A program made the position numbers and the translations under genes. Below are positions 1 through 8,264 of a stretch of 64,000 bases of DNA, one piece after another. Origin of the DNA: Desulfatitalea sp. BRH_c12 (lineage in GTDB: Bacteria; Desulfobacterota; Desulfobacteria; Desulfobacterales; Desulfosarcinaceae); contig LADR01000047.1 of the NCBI GenBank assembly GCA_000961655.1, positions 1 through 64,000 of the forward strand, written 5' to 3'. Position 1 is the stretch's first letter; each line of letters begins with the position of its first letter. The notes below the pieces were generated by a model. That model saw nothing but the letters and a program-made list of their open reading frames with translations. It was not told where the DNA came from and made no database searches.

Positions 1-299
1 AGGCGGTTTGCCGCCTCGATCTTAGACTCTGTCTCAAGCATATCCGTTAGAGAGCTTGTTCGCCAGTCCACGTTATAGCCGAGCCGAGTAAGGCGGTTTG
101 CCGCCTCGATCTTAGACTCTGTCTCAAGCATATCCGTTAGAGAGCTTGTTCGCCAGTCCACGTTATAGCCGAGCCGAGTAAGGCGGTTTGCCGCCTCGAT
201 CTTAGACTCTGTCTCAAGCATATCCGTTAGAGAGCTTGTTCGCCAGTCCACGTTATAGCCGAGCCGAGTAAGGCGGTTCGCCGCCTCGATCTTAGACTG
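1..299 (-). repeat. Tandem 90-bp coding repeats, three perfect copies plus a partial one
   Basis: Units at 1-90, 91-180 and 181-270 are identical base for base. A fourth, partial unit at 271-299 differs by a T to C change and then diverges. The period is exactly 30 codons and the array is open in the minus-strand gene that crosses it, so each unit encodes the same 30-residue block (SKIEAANRLTRLGYNVDWRT and on). The array runs off the left edge, so its copy number is unknown. There are no spacers, so it is not a CRISPR array. Confidence 0.95.
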
Positions 300-1361
300 T
301 TCCTCGAATGAGAGGTTCTCCGGTGTAGCTGTAGTGACCGCCGAAGGGGTGCTGGACCGCGGCTGTAAACTATTCTGGGTTTGAGGTTTGGGCTGAGAGC
401 CGCTTGGCGGTTTATAAGCGACATTTGCTCTCCGCAGTGTACTAAGCAAGTCCTCGTCAATCCATCCGTTCTGGATGATACCAGCGTCACGCTGAAAAGC
501 CTTCACCGCGTCGGCAGTCCGGCGACCGAAATCGCCATCTACCGGTCCAGGGTCGTAGCCGAGATCGGTTAGGAGCTGTTGCGCCTCTCTGGTGTATTGG
601 GCGTTGGGCTTCTTGGGGGCGTTGCTCGTCAAGGTACCTGGTGAAACTGATGGATACGAGCGCCCCAACCGCCTGGCCTCCCGAATGGCCTCAGAGACAA
701 TCTGGCTTCGGTATGCTTCAACATCACGCTCAGCTCGCGACCGGGAACCCTGGCGATACCGATAACTTGCACAGCGGCTATTGTAATCGTTTACAATCTT
801 ATTGAATTCATCGATTCCGTCGTTTGTATCAATGACGTCCCTCATCGATTCCATACGAATGACTTCCCGGATACACCATCGAATCTCAGGTACTGACAGC
901 GCATTATTTGTGCCGACCGAAGGCTTTGTATAATGCAATCCGGCACTTTGGGTTGCACTGGGTGTTTGGACGGTTGGAGCGGGGCTAACCCGCGGGTTGC
1001 TGTAGCTTTGCGACGATGATGGTGGGCTGTACGATGGTTTCTTGTTACTTTGTCCAACACTGTTAATAAGCCAGATTACCCCGAAGATGATGCCAATGAT
1101 GCCGAAAATCAATTTGTTACCTGAAACGACACCGCTTTTACCCGAGCTGAAGGTTTCAATGGATGTAGGAGAGCTTGTGTTTTTCCGCCCCGGTTCGGAG
1201 GGGGCTGTTCCCCGTTGTGGCAGGGGAGGCTGCATAGAGGCCGAGGGCTCAACCTCCGCTTTTTGTTCCGGTTTTATGGGCTCGTCGATGCCACTGACCT
1301 CGGATGCCAAATCTAAAAGACCAGAGAAGCCCTTTTTATCTTTTTCGTTATCACCTGCCAT
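1..1361 (-). CDS. Membrane-anchored peptidoglycan-binding protein with 30-residue repeats (3' end outside the window)
   Basis: The frame is open from ATG 1361 to the window edge (about 453 codons); GGGGG seven bases upstream is the ribosome binding site. Visible order: an N-terminal cytoplasmic motif GFSGLLDLASEVSGIDEP; a Pro/Ser-rich linker; one membrane segment near residues 95-110 (LIFGIIGIIFGVIWLI); a second low-complexity linker; a helical domain with paired Cys (RWCIREVI and YNSRCASYRYR); a PG_binding_1 domain (QQLLTDLGYDPGPVDGDFGR with the FQRDAGI core); then the 30-residue repeats, which themselves resemble degenerate peptidoglycan-binding units (RLTRLGYNVDW). Family knowledge suggests binding to cell-wall glycan in the periplasm. 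It is the last visible gene of the Hsp70 operon, which is unusual company for a wall-binding protein. The partner role is inferred. Confidence 0.8.
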   Translation of the reverse strand, partial: MAGDNEKDKKGFSGLLDLASEVSGIDEPIKPEQKAEVEPSASMQPPLPQRGTAPSEPGRKNTSSPTSIETFSSGKSGVVSGNKLIFGIIGIIFGVIWLINSVGQSNKKPSYSPPSSSQSYSNPRVSPAPTVQTPSATQSAGLHYTKPSVGTNNALSVPEIRWCIREVIRMESMRDVIDTNDGIDEFNKIVNDYNSRCASYRYRQGSRSRAERDVEAYRSQIVSEAIREARRLGRSYPSVSPGTLTSNAPKKPNAQYTREAQQLLTDLGYDPGPVDGDFGRRTADAVKAFQRDAGIIQNGWIDEDLLSTLRRANVAYKPPSGSQPKPQTQNSLQPRSSTPSAVTTATPENLSFEEQSKIEAANRLTRLGYNVDWRTSSLTDMLETESKIEAANRLTRLGYNVDWRTSSLTDMLETESKIEAANRLTRLGYNVDWRTSSLTDMLETESKIEAANR

Positions 1362-1409
1362 GGGTGTCGCCCCCTTTTATCCCTCGCATAAATATCATGC
1401 CGAGCTCCC

Positions 1410-1550
1410 TCATATGAACGTCAGCCCCCAAGCGCCCAGGCCGCCGATACCAATGCACAAAAGAATCACCGGGGCGCATCCAGAGTTTTTCATTTTGGCG
1501 GGCAGTCCCGTTTCCGAGTGCCCACGAGTCTGCGCCAGGTCACCTATCAT
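1410..1550 (-). CDS. Small single-pass membrane protein (46 residues)
   Basis: The ATG at 1550 overlaps, as ATGA, the stop of the upstream broken frame, which is a typical translational-coupling arrangement. The product has a polar N-terminus and one hydrophobic segment (CAPVILLCIGIGGLGAWGLT) that reaches almost to the C-terminus. No family is recognised. It may instead be the C-terminal part of the disrupted gene just upstream. The next gene starts about 50 bases downstream on the same strand. Confidence 0.4.
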   Translation of the reverse strand: MIGDLAQTRGHSETGLPAKMKNSGCAPVILLCIGIGGLGAWGLTFI

Positions 1551-1842
1551 CTTTGCTGGCCGATTACTCCCAACTGTCGATCCAGTATCTCGAAAAACCT
1601 CCGCTTGACTGCCTGTGGGCTTGTGTCGCCATCATAATCACCGAGGTTCAATCGTGTCTCGCCCAATCATCAGCGGTCCCATTTTGATACCCCCCTTGGG
1701 TTGAAGGAGTTCGCAGCTTCACTGCAGAGCATTTTGGCCAGCATGCCCATATCGGCTTGCTAAGGGCAACGGTCATAATCGGCCGGCTGTCGGCCACTAG
1801 CACACGCCCAGAAAATCCGCGTTTATTATCTTTGTCATTCAT
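1547..1842 (-). pseudogene. Frame-disrupted gene of the Hsp70 operon
   Basis: An intact ribosome binding site (AAGGA) and ATG at 1842 lie just after the stop of the J-like gene. The first codons give MNDKDNKRGFSG, matching the GFSG start of the peptidoglycan-binding protein downstream, so this was probably a paralogue or relative. The frame then breaks. Plausible protein continues in other frames (GMLAKMLCSEAANSFNPRG, then LGDYDGDTSPQAVKRRFFEI ending at 1547). One break lies next to a run of six Gs. Either this is a decayed gene or the consensus sequence carries indel errors. The uninterrupted product cannot be named. Confidence 0.5.
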
Positions 1843-1848
1843 AGATCC

Positions 1849-3495
1849 TTATTCCCCCAAGAGACTGCTCAGCCTGTCTCCGCCCCTTTTCCAAAACAAG
1901 CGGATAGCGGCCTCAAGAACATGAATGTTGTCCTCCTCCTGGTAAGAGAAGGCCGCAGCCACCTTCTTGTCCTCCTTTTTCCCGATGCAGAAAACGCCAG
2001 CACCATTCCAGATCGTCAGTTCACCCCAGCGGCAAAAAACCCGTTCGTTGCTACCAAAGAGCTTTTTGCGCTCCAATTCCATTCCGTGATCGCTCATGAC
2101 AGCGGAGCCGAATCGGAATTTTTTGCCATCTCGCAATCCTTCTAAGTATTCCGTTAACAAACGGACACCAACAGCCCTCCACAAGCGATCAATAAAGTTG
2201 CTGTAGACCGCCTCTTTCTTTAACTCAATGGATGAATAATTGGAGCCGTTACCAAATACGATACTGTATCTGGTACCGGTGGGAATGCCGTTGACTGAGT
2301 GCCGGGTTCCTCCCCAACGAACCCGCGTAATTGAATCGATATCCCAGCGGCGGCCTTTCCACTCGATACCTTCGGGAGAAATGCGCAGTTTGTCTTTGAA
2401 GATGGCCCCGACATCGGCCTCATAGGTTATTTCTCTTCGCCATTCTTCAGCTTTGTTCTTTGCGTCCTCTATCAAACGAACCCGCTTCTCCGCTATCTCA
2501 CCAAGTGCATCTGCGTCCTCAGCGGTGCGTTCGGCAACCTCACCAACCTCTGCGAATACTTCCTGCAGCATGTTCGTGAGTTTCTGCGAGAAATCGAGTT
2601 TGCCATGTTCATTGAACATATGAATCCCCAGGCCACGAACCAGACCGGCAACGCGGTGGCTCGCGTCATGATCGAGTCCTCGACTCTTCATGCTGACCTG
2701 AAGCGGCTGAGCGACGGTATCCCAGTTCTTCACAACCTGGATTAACTGGTTCACCATGGGGGCCAATATGGAATCGGGCCGTTCTGCATCGACGGCGGCC
2801 CGCAGTTTTTCCACTAGGGCTCTTATGTTCCCTTCTTCCTTATCAAGGAACCCCTGTGCCTCAACCTCATACGAATCAACGAGGTCAGCTATCAGAATAG
2901 GGCCGTGTTCCTCGCCATCATCGGTTCCGGATACAACGGCAACAGTGACTGCCTCTACGAGCTCCTTTGGGGAAAGGTTATCAAGGGCCGACTTGATTAC
3001 CTTGCAATAGTGTCTCCGACGTTCTTGAATTTCAGTTTCGACGGCCGAGAGGTCCAACACTTCTGGAAAACCGGAAACTATCCTTTCCTCGTTGATGATT
3101 ACACTCAGTTCTTCGAGGTCGATATCTTCAAACGCCCATGAGATTTCAAGAATCCACTTTGCTATGTCATCGGCATTGTGGCAAGGTAAACAGGCGAGGC
3201 CTGCTGCAAGCAGATTCGTCCGAGCAATAGATGACAGTTTGTCGACGGCGAGCAAATCCCCTGGTGAGGATTCGAGGATCGACAACACCTCTCCGGCTCG
3301 TTTCGGTCCAATACCTGGCAGCCAAGCTACTTCAGCGGAGAGCCTTTTCCGGGGATTGGTCAACTCCGAACGCGCCTCCATGCACTCACTTGAGTCGAGC
3401 AAAAGGCTACGTTCATCGGCCAGTTCCATGATCCGCCGACGGTTGTCGCGCGGGCTGGCATTTAGAATGTGAAAAGGATTTTGTAATAGGTCCAT
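1849..3495 (-). CDS. J-like N-terminal / PH-like C-terminal protein, putative Hsp70 co-factor
   Basis: 548 residues from ATG 3495, chosen because GGAGGGG lies just upstream; a longer reading frame begins at 3519 inside the AAA gene. Residues 1-60 (NPFHILNASPRDNRRRIMEL, then LTNPRKRLSAEVAWLPG) have the outline of a J domain: a short start, an Arg/Lys-rich helix, and a closing NP-x-R-R-L-like turn. The catalytic HPD tripeptide is absent. The middle is helical with a coiled coil around 320-360. The C-terminus holds two beta-rich segments resembling bacterial PH-like modules (ISPEGIEWKGRRWDIDSITR and MELERKKLFGSNERVFCRWG). It lies 13 bases after the AAA ATPase gene and two genes after the Hsp70. 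A co-chaperone or adaptor role is inferred from context and the J-like start. Confidence 0.6.
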   Translation of the reverse strand: MDLLQNPFHILNASPRDNRRRIMELADERSLLLDSSECMEARSELTNPRKRLSAEVAWLPGIGPKRAGEVLSILESSPGDLLAVDKLSSIARTNLLAAGLACLPCHNADDIAKWILEISWAFEDIDLEELSVIINEERIVSGFPEVLDLSAVETEIQERRRHYCKVIKSALDNLSPKELVEAVTVAVVSGTDDGEEHGPILIADLVDSYEVEAQGFLDKEEGNIRALVEKLRAAVDAERPDSILAPMVNQLIQVVKNWDTVAQPLQVSMKSRGLDHDASHRVAGLVRGLGIHMFNEHGKLDFSQKLTNMLQEVFAEVGEVAERTAEDADALGEIAEKRVRLIEDAKNKAEEWRREITYEADVGAIFKDKLRISPEGIEWKGRRWDIDSITRVRWGGTRHSVNGIPTGTRYSIVFGNGSNYSSIELKKEAVYSNFIDRLWRAVGVRLLTEYLEGLRDGKKFRFGSAVMSDHGMELERKKLFGSNERVFCRWGELTIWNGAGVFCIGKKEDKKVAAAFSYQEEDNIHVLEAAIRLFWKRGGDRLSSLLGE

Positions 3496-3508
3496 GCTCC
3501 CCCTCCGG

Positions 3509-4978
3509 TTACTTATCATCCCAGACGAATCCGATGCGGCTGCTTTTTTCCTCTTGGTCTTTAGGAAGGCTGTTCAACGCATCCTCGATGTTCTTTTGAT
3601 CGAGCTCTGTTTTCCCGGCCTTGGCAGCAAGCCGCGCGGCCTCGCGTATGACAAAAGCTGAATCGGAGAGAGCCTTGCCCGTAAGGGTATCGAGGATCTT
3701 GTCCACTTTAAGGTCGTCGGCTTTCGGCAGTTTGTCCAATAGTGAGTCGATCAGTGAAGCCACTTCTTCCCTCGACGGCATGCCGACCTCTATTATGTGG
3801 TCAAACCGGCCGCGCCGCAGAATCGCCGGATCGATCATCTCGATCAGGTTCGTCATGGCGATAATCAGCACCTTGCTCTTGATGGCTTCCGGAATCCGTC
3901 GAAGAAACTCAGCCACTTCCTCGACGTGATGCAAGCCGGAGGTGCTGCCGGAGCTCCTATCCGACAGGAAAGATTCCATCTCGTCGATGACAACAATAGA
4001 TGGAGCGCCATCAATCGCCTTGTCAAAAAGTTCGGAGATCTTCTTGCTGGTTTCGTGAATGTAGGGACTGCCCACGCTGTGGGAATCAATCGAGTAGCTG
4101 GGCCAATCGATAAACTCGACAAGCCGCTCCACAGCAAAGGTCTTCCCACAACCCGGCGGCCCATGCAAGACGATGGCGGAAGGAAAATCAATGCCTAAAG
4201 CCTGGTATTTCTCTGCATTGAAGATGATGTCGATGACATGTTCGTTGAAAAACTCCTCGAGCTGTGGCCGCCCTGGAAGCTTGAACACCTTGGCCTCGCC
4301 AGGTTCTTCGGGCATTCTGGGCTGTTCAGGTTCAGGGGCCTCCTTAGCAATGGAGGACTTTGCGTCAGCCTTGCCTTTAGAAGCGGGCTTGCACTTAGCC
4401 AGTAGACCCGCATCTGCAGGTACGCTAAACCCCGCCGCCTTTACAATGTCCGCCAGATCTCCAGAGGACATCCAACCGGTCAGATTGGTTAAACGGCGGA
4501 AGGATTCCGTAGAGATGATGACCCCACCGGTGATCCAGGTTCCCAACACAACTTCATCATCGACTTGGGGTGTCATCGTCCAGGCCGGAAGCAGTCTGGA
4601 GTACTGTTCCACATATACGGCATCATGGAAGGAGGCATTCTCCGACAGTTTTCGAGACTCTTTAAGAGCGAATGCAAAAGCCAGTGCGTCGACCTTGCTT
4701 TCGGGCGATTTGCCATTTTCAACCGCCATCAGGGTGTACTTCTTATGGCTACTCAGGCTCCGGAATGATTCACTCCCGAAAGCAACATCCCCTAACAGGG
4801 CTTCGTCCAGAAAACCGAATTGATCCCATTTCCGCGCCAGTTCCGGACGCGTGAGCAGGATATTGTTCGAGCCATTGGTATCGAAAATTTGCCACTCGTC
4901 TCCTGAATAGAGGAGCGACCGGATTTTCGATCCGTCCGGCAACTCAAACCCTTTAGGCAGCCATAAGTCCTTCGCCAT
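3509..4978 (-). CDS. AAA ATPase of the Hsp70 operon
   Basis: 489 residues. The N-terminal ~230 residues have no recognised domain and end in a Pro/Glu/Lys-rich linker. The C-terminal half is a classical AAA module: Walker A GPPGCGKT at 273-280, Walker B IVVIDE at 328-333, sensor-1 AMTN at 374-377, arginine-finger stretch RRGRFD at 388-393, then a helical lid. This is the FtsH/CDC48-type fold expected to form a hexamer that remodels or threads proteins. There is no HExxH, so it is not itself a protease. It begins 3 bases after the Hsp70 stop codon, so the two are co-transcribed. The N-terminal region probably selects partner or substrate (inference). Confidence 0.85.
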   Translation of the reverse strand: MAKDLWLPKGFELPDGSKIRSLLYSGDEWQIFDTNGSNNILLTRPELARKWDQFGFLDEALLGDVAFGSESFRSLSSHKKYTLMAVENGKSPESKVDALAFAFALKESRKLSENASFHDAVYVEQYSRLLPAWTMTPQVDDEVVLGTWITGGVIISTESFRRLTNLTGWMSSGDLADIVKAAGFSVPADAGLLAKCKPASKGKADAKSSIAKEAPEPEQPRMPEEPGEAKVFKLPGRPQLEEFFNEHVIDIIFNAEKYQALGIDFPSAIVLHGPPGCGKTFAVERLVEFIDWPSYSIDSHSVGSPYIHETSKKISELFDKAIDGAPSIVVIDEMESFLSDRSSGSTSGLHHVEEVAEFLRRIPEAIKSKVLIIAMTNLIEMIDPAILRRGRFDHIIEVGMPSREEVASLIDSLLDKLPKADDLKVDKILDTLTGKALSDSAFVIREAARLAAKAGKTELDQKNIEDALNSLPKDQEEKSSRIGFVWDDK

Positions 4979-4981
4979 AAA

Positions 4982-7477
4982 TCATCCCCTGATAATGTTG
5001 GCTATATCGAACATTTCGTTGTCGGAGCCACCGCTGATCCGAATCATCGAAAGCTGGGCGACAACGGCGCGAAGTTTTTCAATTTCGTCAGAGCGCATGA
5101 GCTGCGTGCCGGTCTGGGCCAGCTCTTCGAAGTGGTGCTTGTCGGCAAATAGATGGGGTGAGCTGACCATACATTTGAACCGCTCGACCACAAACCAATC
5201 CTGACGCCAGAGGATCTCGAAGTTTTTGCCTTTCAGCTCATCAAGGTGGTGCTCGAAATCCTTATCGTTTCGGTCGATTGAGCGTTGAGCTGTTTTCGCC
5301 AGGTGGTCGAAAGCTGACGCCTCGGACGGACGGGCATGCTGCCGGATATGTTCTTCGAAGAAGGACACCACACTGTCGAGGTCAATCTGCCGGATTTCCT
5401 TGAGGTGCTCCTTTCGGACCTGGGCAAGGAGTTTCCGTGCCTCATAAACCTTTTCCATCGCCTCCTGGGACTTCTCGGTCTCTGCTTCCTCTGGATCGAG
5501 AGACACAGCGGATTTAAGCTTCTGGCGTGCCTGTTCCAGTTTTGGGTTGTCCACCACCTCGTTGATCTCGTCGATGCGGTTCAGCGTTCTTTCACCTTCT
5601 TCCACAATCATGACAGCCGCTGTGGTGTAGTTGAGCTGCCCTTCCTGGCGGGAATAGAAGTTCTTCCCGGAGTGGAAGGTCCCGCCAATACAGGGTACGG
5701 AGACTTCGATGATAATGTTGCCGGAGTCCAGGATTTCGTATTCGCATTCCAGATCGGCACCGGCGGGAATCACGCCGTCATCGAAGTCGGAGCCGGAAAT
5801 TTTCAAGACACCGATTGGGCGGTTATCGGTAATGGGGTCTTCGATTTCACCCTCCCAAAGAGCGAAATTTAATGATCCAGTAGAACCGGCCTTTAACGAC
5901 TCTCCAGCCTTGAAGGTTTTATTTCCTTTTTTAGGAAGTGAATCGCCAGCCTTTACCAAATATACCAGCACCTGCGGCCCGCCGATCTTGTCCAGAGCTG
6001 CAACTGCAATTGAGTGAGAGGCCGGGATGGCATCGATGGTCGCGGCGGTACGGGTAATGACGATCTTGTCCTGTTCCAGGGCAATCGGGCCTCCCACGGA
6101 ATCGAATACAAACACCTTGAATATGTTGTCGCCAGTTCTTTTCAGGGTAACGTCTATGGTTGCGCCATGTTTGAGAGGCAGGCGGCCGGAAGTCCAGCCG
6201 GTGTCGACGCTATCAATCTGGAATTCTGAGCCTGACGTAACCTGACCAGCCAATTGCACAGCAACCTTGGCTTTAATATCCGGCGTGCGGGCGATGTAAT
6301 TGAAAGACAACGCCAGTCCACCTCCGGAAGAAATCTGCCCACGGATATTCTTGCGTGACCGGTTCTGGGAACTCCAGTCGATGGATTCCGCAAAGAGGCT
6401 CGCGCCTTCCGCCACCGCCGTCATGGGGTTTACATCGGTGTTTCCCGGAATGCCCAGCTCAAAGGCAACCTTGTCGCGCAGTGGTTTGTAGTTGGTCGGG
6501 CCGCCGACGAACACAATACGTTCTAAATCATGAGGAGTAAGACCTGCTTTTGAGAGCGTCTCTCTCGCGGAGTCTAGCGATTCATTGATTTTGTCCGCAA
6601 CAAGTTGATCAAGCAGTCCTCTTGACAAAGGTATTTCGAGGTAAATATCAGTACCGGAGAGATCCTTACATCTCATATCATCCTCTGAAAGCATAATGGT
6701 TGTATCTTCTTTGGAGGAAAGTTCTATTTTGGCTTTCTCAGTTGCCCACAAAGCTACCCGTTTATGCGTGTCGAATCTCGAGTTCGCAGAAAAATCGGCA
6801 GGAAGATCAAAATTTTCAAGTAGCCACGGCTTAACGATGTTATCCATTAGTAGTCGATCAAAATCTCGACCTCCACACATGGCGATTCCCCCATTAGCAA
6901 GCAGGTTTATACGCCCACCGATACCCTCGGCAATAGCGATGTCCAGGGTGCCGCCACCCAGGTCATAGATCAGGAACATGCCATCGGTGTTGCGGGCACG
7001 CATGACGCTCATGACCGCCGCGACCGGTTCCTGCATAAGTGCAACCTTGCCAAGACCGGCCATATTTGCCGCCTGCATGGTTGCGTCTTTCTGCATTTGG
7101 TTGAATGCCGCTGGTACCGTTATTACTGTACCAGTATTTGGGTCATTTCTCATTTCTTCTGGCAGGTAGCCAAACATGAGTTTGAGTATTTCTGAAGAGC
7201 ACTCCTCTGGAGACATAGTTAGACCAAGTGTTGGCAAATTAATTGGTGTGCTGGTTCCCATTACACGTTTAAACAAAAGAGCGGCACTTTCATGTTGCCA
7301 TGGAGCTGAGTTATAAGCCCGCGCACCAAGGTATTTGTTTCCTCTGCGGGCGAAAAGGATCGCCGATGGTGTCACATCATTCTGTTCAGGACTCTTCCAG
7401 ATACGGGTTTCGGAACCGTTATAGGAACAGATCGCGCTGTTTGTTGTACCCAGGTCAATGCCAATGAAATTTTTCAT
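4982..7477 (-). CDS. Hsp70-family chaperone, long divergent form (831 residues)
   Basis: The N-terminal actin-like ATPase is complete: phosphate-1 GIDLGTTNSA at 6-15, Lys70 in LLFKRVMG (equivalent to the catalytic Lys of DnaK), phosphate-2 YDLGGGTLDI at 171-180, and adenosine motif VFVGGPTNY. After residue ~385 comes a beta-rich substrate-binding-like region that is much longer than in DnaK, then a charged helical C-terminus of ~230 residues. At 831 residues against ~640 for DnaK, it is nearer the enlarged Hsp70 forms. The start overlaps the grpE-like gene by 4 bases. The operon lacks canonical dnaK, dnaJ and grpE, so this is a dedicated paralogous machine and not the housekeeping one. Confidence 0.9.
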   Translation of the reverse strand: MKNFIGIDLGTTNSAICSYNGSETRIWKSPEQNDVTPSAILFARRGNKYLGARAYNSAPWQHESAALLFKRVMGTSTPINLPTLGLTMSPEECSSEILKLMFGYLPEEMRNDPNTGTVITVPAAFNQMQKDATMQAANMAGLGKVALMQEPVAAVMSVMRARNTDGMFLIYDLGGGTLDIAIAEGIGGRINLLANGGIAMCGGRDFDRLLMDNIVKPWLLENFDLPADFSANSRFDTHKRVALWATEKAKIELSSKEDTTIMLSEDDMRCKDLSGTDIYLEIPLSRGLLDQLVADKINESLDSARETLSKAGLTPHDLERIVFVGGPTNYKPLRDKVAFELGIPGNTDVNPMTAVAEGASLFAESIDWSSQNRSRKNIRGQISSGGGLALSFNYIARTPDIKAKVAVQLAGQVTSGSEFQIDSVDTGWTSGRLPLKHGATIDVTLKRTGDNIFKVFVFDSVGGPIALEQDKIVITRTAATIDAIPASHSIAVAALDKIGGPQVLVYLVKAGDSLPKKGNKTFKAGESLKAGSTGSLNFALWEGEIEDPITDNRPIGVLKISGSDFDDGVIPAGADLECEYEILDSGNIIIEVSVPCIGGTFHSGKNFYSRQEGQLNYTTAAVMIVEEGERTLNRIDEINEVVDNPKLEQARQKLKSAVSLDPEEAETEKSQEAMEKVYEARKLLAQVRKEHLKEIRQIDLDSVVSFFEEHIRQHARPSEASAFDHLAKTAQRSIDRNDKDFEHHLDELKGKNFEILWRQDWFVVERFKCMVSSPHLFADKHHFEELAQTGTQLMRSDEIEKLRAVVAQLSMIRISGGSDNEMFDIANIIRG

Positions 7478-7854
7478 AGTCCCACCTTCCTCAAAGTGAC
7501 GGTTCCTGTCTTAACCAAACCTTCTTTCCCCATGATAATCGGCTCGAGCATCTGATCGACTATCAAGGCATCCTTCGCATCGAACTCTTCGATATTCAGG
7601 GGGGTGACGGCCATACCTGGATCGAAGGGATCCCCCTCTACGTTGACGATCCTCAGTTCCGCCTTCTCTAAGGCCTCTTCGACCTTTTTGATAAACCACC
7701 GGAACTGGCTCTTGTATCGATTATTTTCTCCGGCATCGAGCTTCGTGAGCAGACGGTCGAACACCCGGCCAAAGCGCCAGGATTCAACTGCCATGCTGAT
7801 CACCGCATCCGTCATGGCCTCAAGGGTCATTGTGGTTTGTTCAGAGTTCGCCAT
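7474..7854 (-). CDS. GrpE-like small protein, putative nucleotide-exchange factor
   Basis: 126 residues, first gene of the Hsp70 operon, overlapping the Hsp70 start by 4 bases. Residues 10-65 are helical. The C-terminal part contains GDPFDPGMAV (74-83), followed by a beta-type stretch ending VKTGTVTLRKV. GrpE proteins carry a comparable G-x-PFDP turn at the start of their beta domain and end in a short V-x-V strand. The order helix then beta domain, and the position beside an Hsp70, support an exchange-factor role, but similarity is low and this is inference. The first two thirds of the gene are duplicated at 26450-26668. Confidence 0.55.
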   Translation of the reverse strand: MANSEQTTMTLEAMTDAVISMAVESWRFGRVFDRLLTKLDAGENNRYKSQFRWFIKKVEEALEKAELRIVNVEGDPFDPGMAVTPLNIEEFDAKDALIVDQMLEPIIMGKEGLVKTGTVTLRKVGL

Positions 7855-7857
7855 TTA
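7643..7857 (-). repeat. Left copy of a ~215-bp direct repeat (5' part of the grpE-like gene)
   Basis: This stretch recurs in the same orientation at 26450-26668. From 7666 to about 7848 the two are nearly identical; the flanks carry small indels. This copy is part of the intact gene. The two copies enclose about 18.6 kb with the drm-like operon, the NACHT gene and the UDG-like gene. Confidence 0.9.
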
Positions 7858-8192
7858 TTTCTCACTTTTGTATTTTTAAAAGCAGTTGTGTACATCAGAT
7901 GGTTGATGCATCAACTTACTCGCATGTACCCGATCGGTCAAGGAAAAGAGGTTTTCTGGATCCGTGAGCAAGCCATCCAAGGCACCCCCAAAAGCAGCAT
8001 CAATCAGTCCCGGGGAAATGGTTGATGTGGCCCACCCCACTCGATCCCAAGAGGGCACCCTGATCGTTGCCGAAGGGGCTCTTTGCGCTGCTGGAATTAG
8101 GGGCCCAGAGGGCCACCATGAGGCAGGGACCAACTTGAGACCCAGGCAAAGGAATGCCTGGGGCGTTGATCATAAAGATCTGATCTAAGATT
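7855..8192. other. Intergenic region between the Hsp70 operon and the UDG-like gene
   Basis: The minus-strand Hsp70 operon and the plus-strand UDG-like gene diverge here. Apart from the 14-bp palindrome near 7902, I see no supported gene. Short open frames exist on both strands but have no ribosome binding site or recognisable product. Confidence 0.5.
7902..7915. promoter_or_regulatory. Perfect 14-bp palindrome upstream of the Hsp70 operon
   Basis: GTTGATGCATCAAC is perfectly self-complementary and lies about 50 bases upstream of the grpE-like start codon, where an operator would sit. It is absent from the partial copy at 26.5 kb, whose similarity stops before this point. No cognate regulator is encoded nearby, so the function is a guess. 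Confidence 0.3.
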
Positions 8193-8221
8193 TTGTTCTA
8201 AAGTTATTAGCGTGCTATACT
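8193..8221 (+). promoter_or_regulatory. Sigma-70-type promoter for the UDG-like gene
   Basis: TTGTTC (8193-8198) and TATACT (8216-8221) are separated by exactly 17 bases, with the expected start of transcription about 35 bases before the ATG at 8265. Confidence 0.6.
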
Positions 8222-8264
8222 GACAAGAAATGATGAACACATACTTATCAGATCCGTACATACA

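Noticed and set aside
1-299. Repeat array as a CRISPR
   Set aside because: Units are contiguous, 90 bp, without spacers, and in frame within a coding region.
1042-1608. 188-codon plus-strand open frame
   Set aside because: Antisense to the peptidoglycan-binding protein and its upstream gene; the minus frame has domain evidence and a ribosome binding site.
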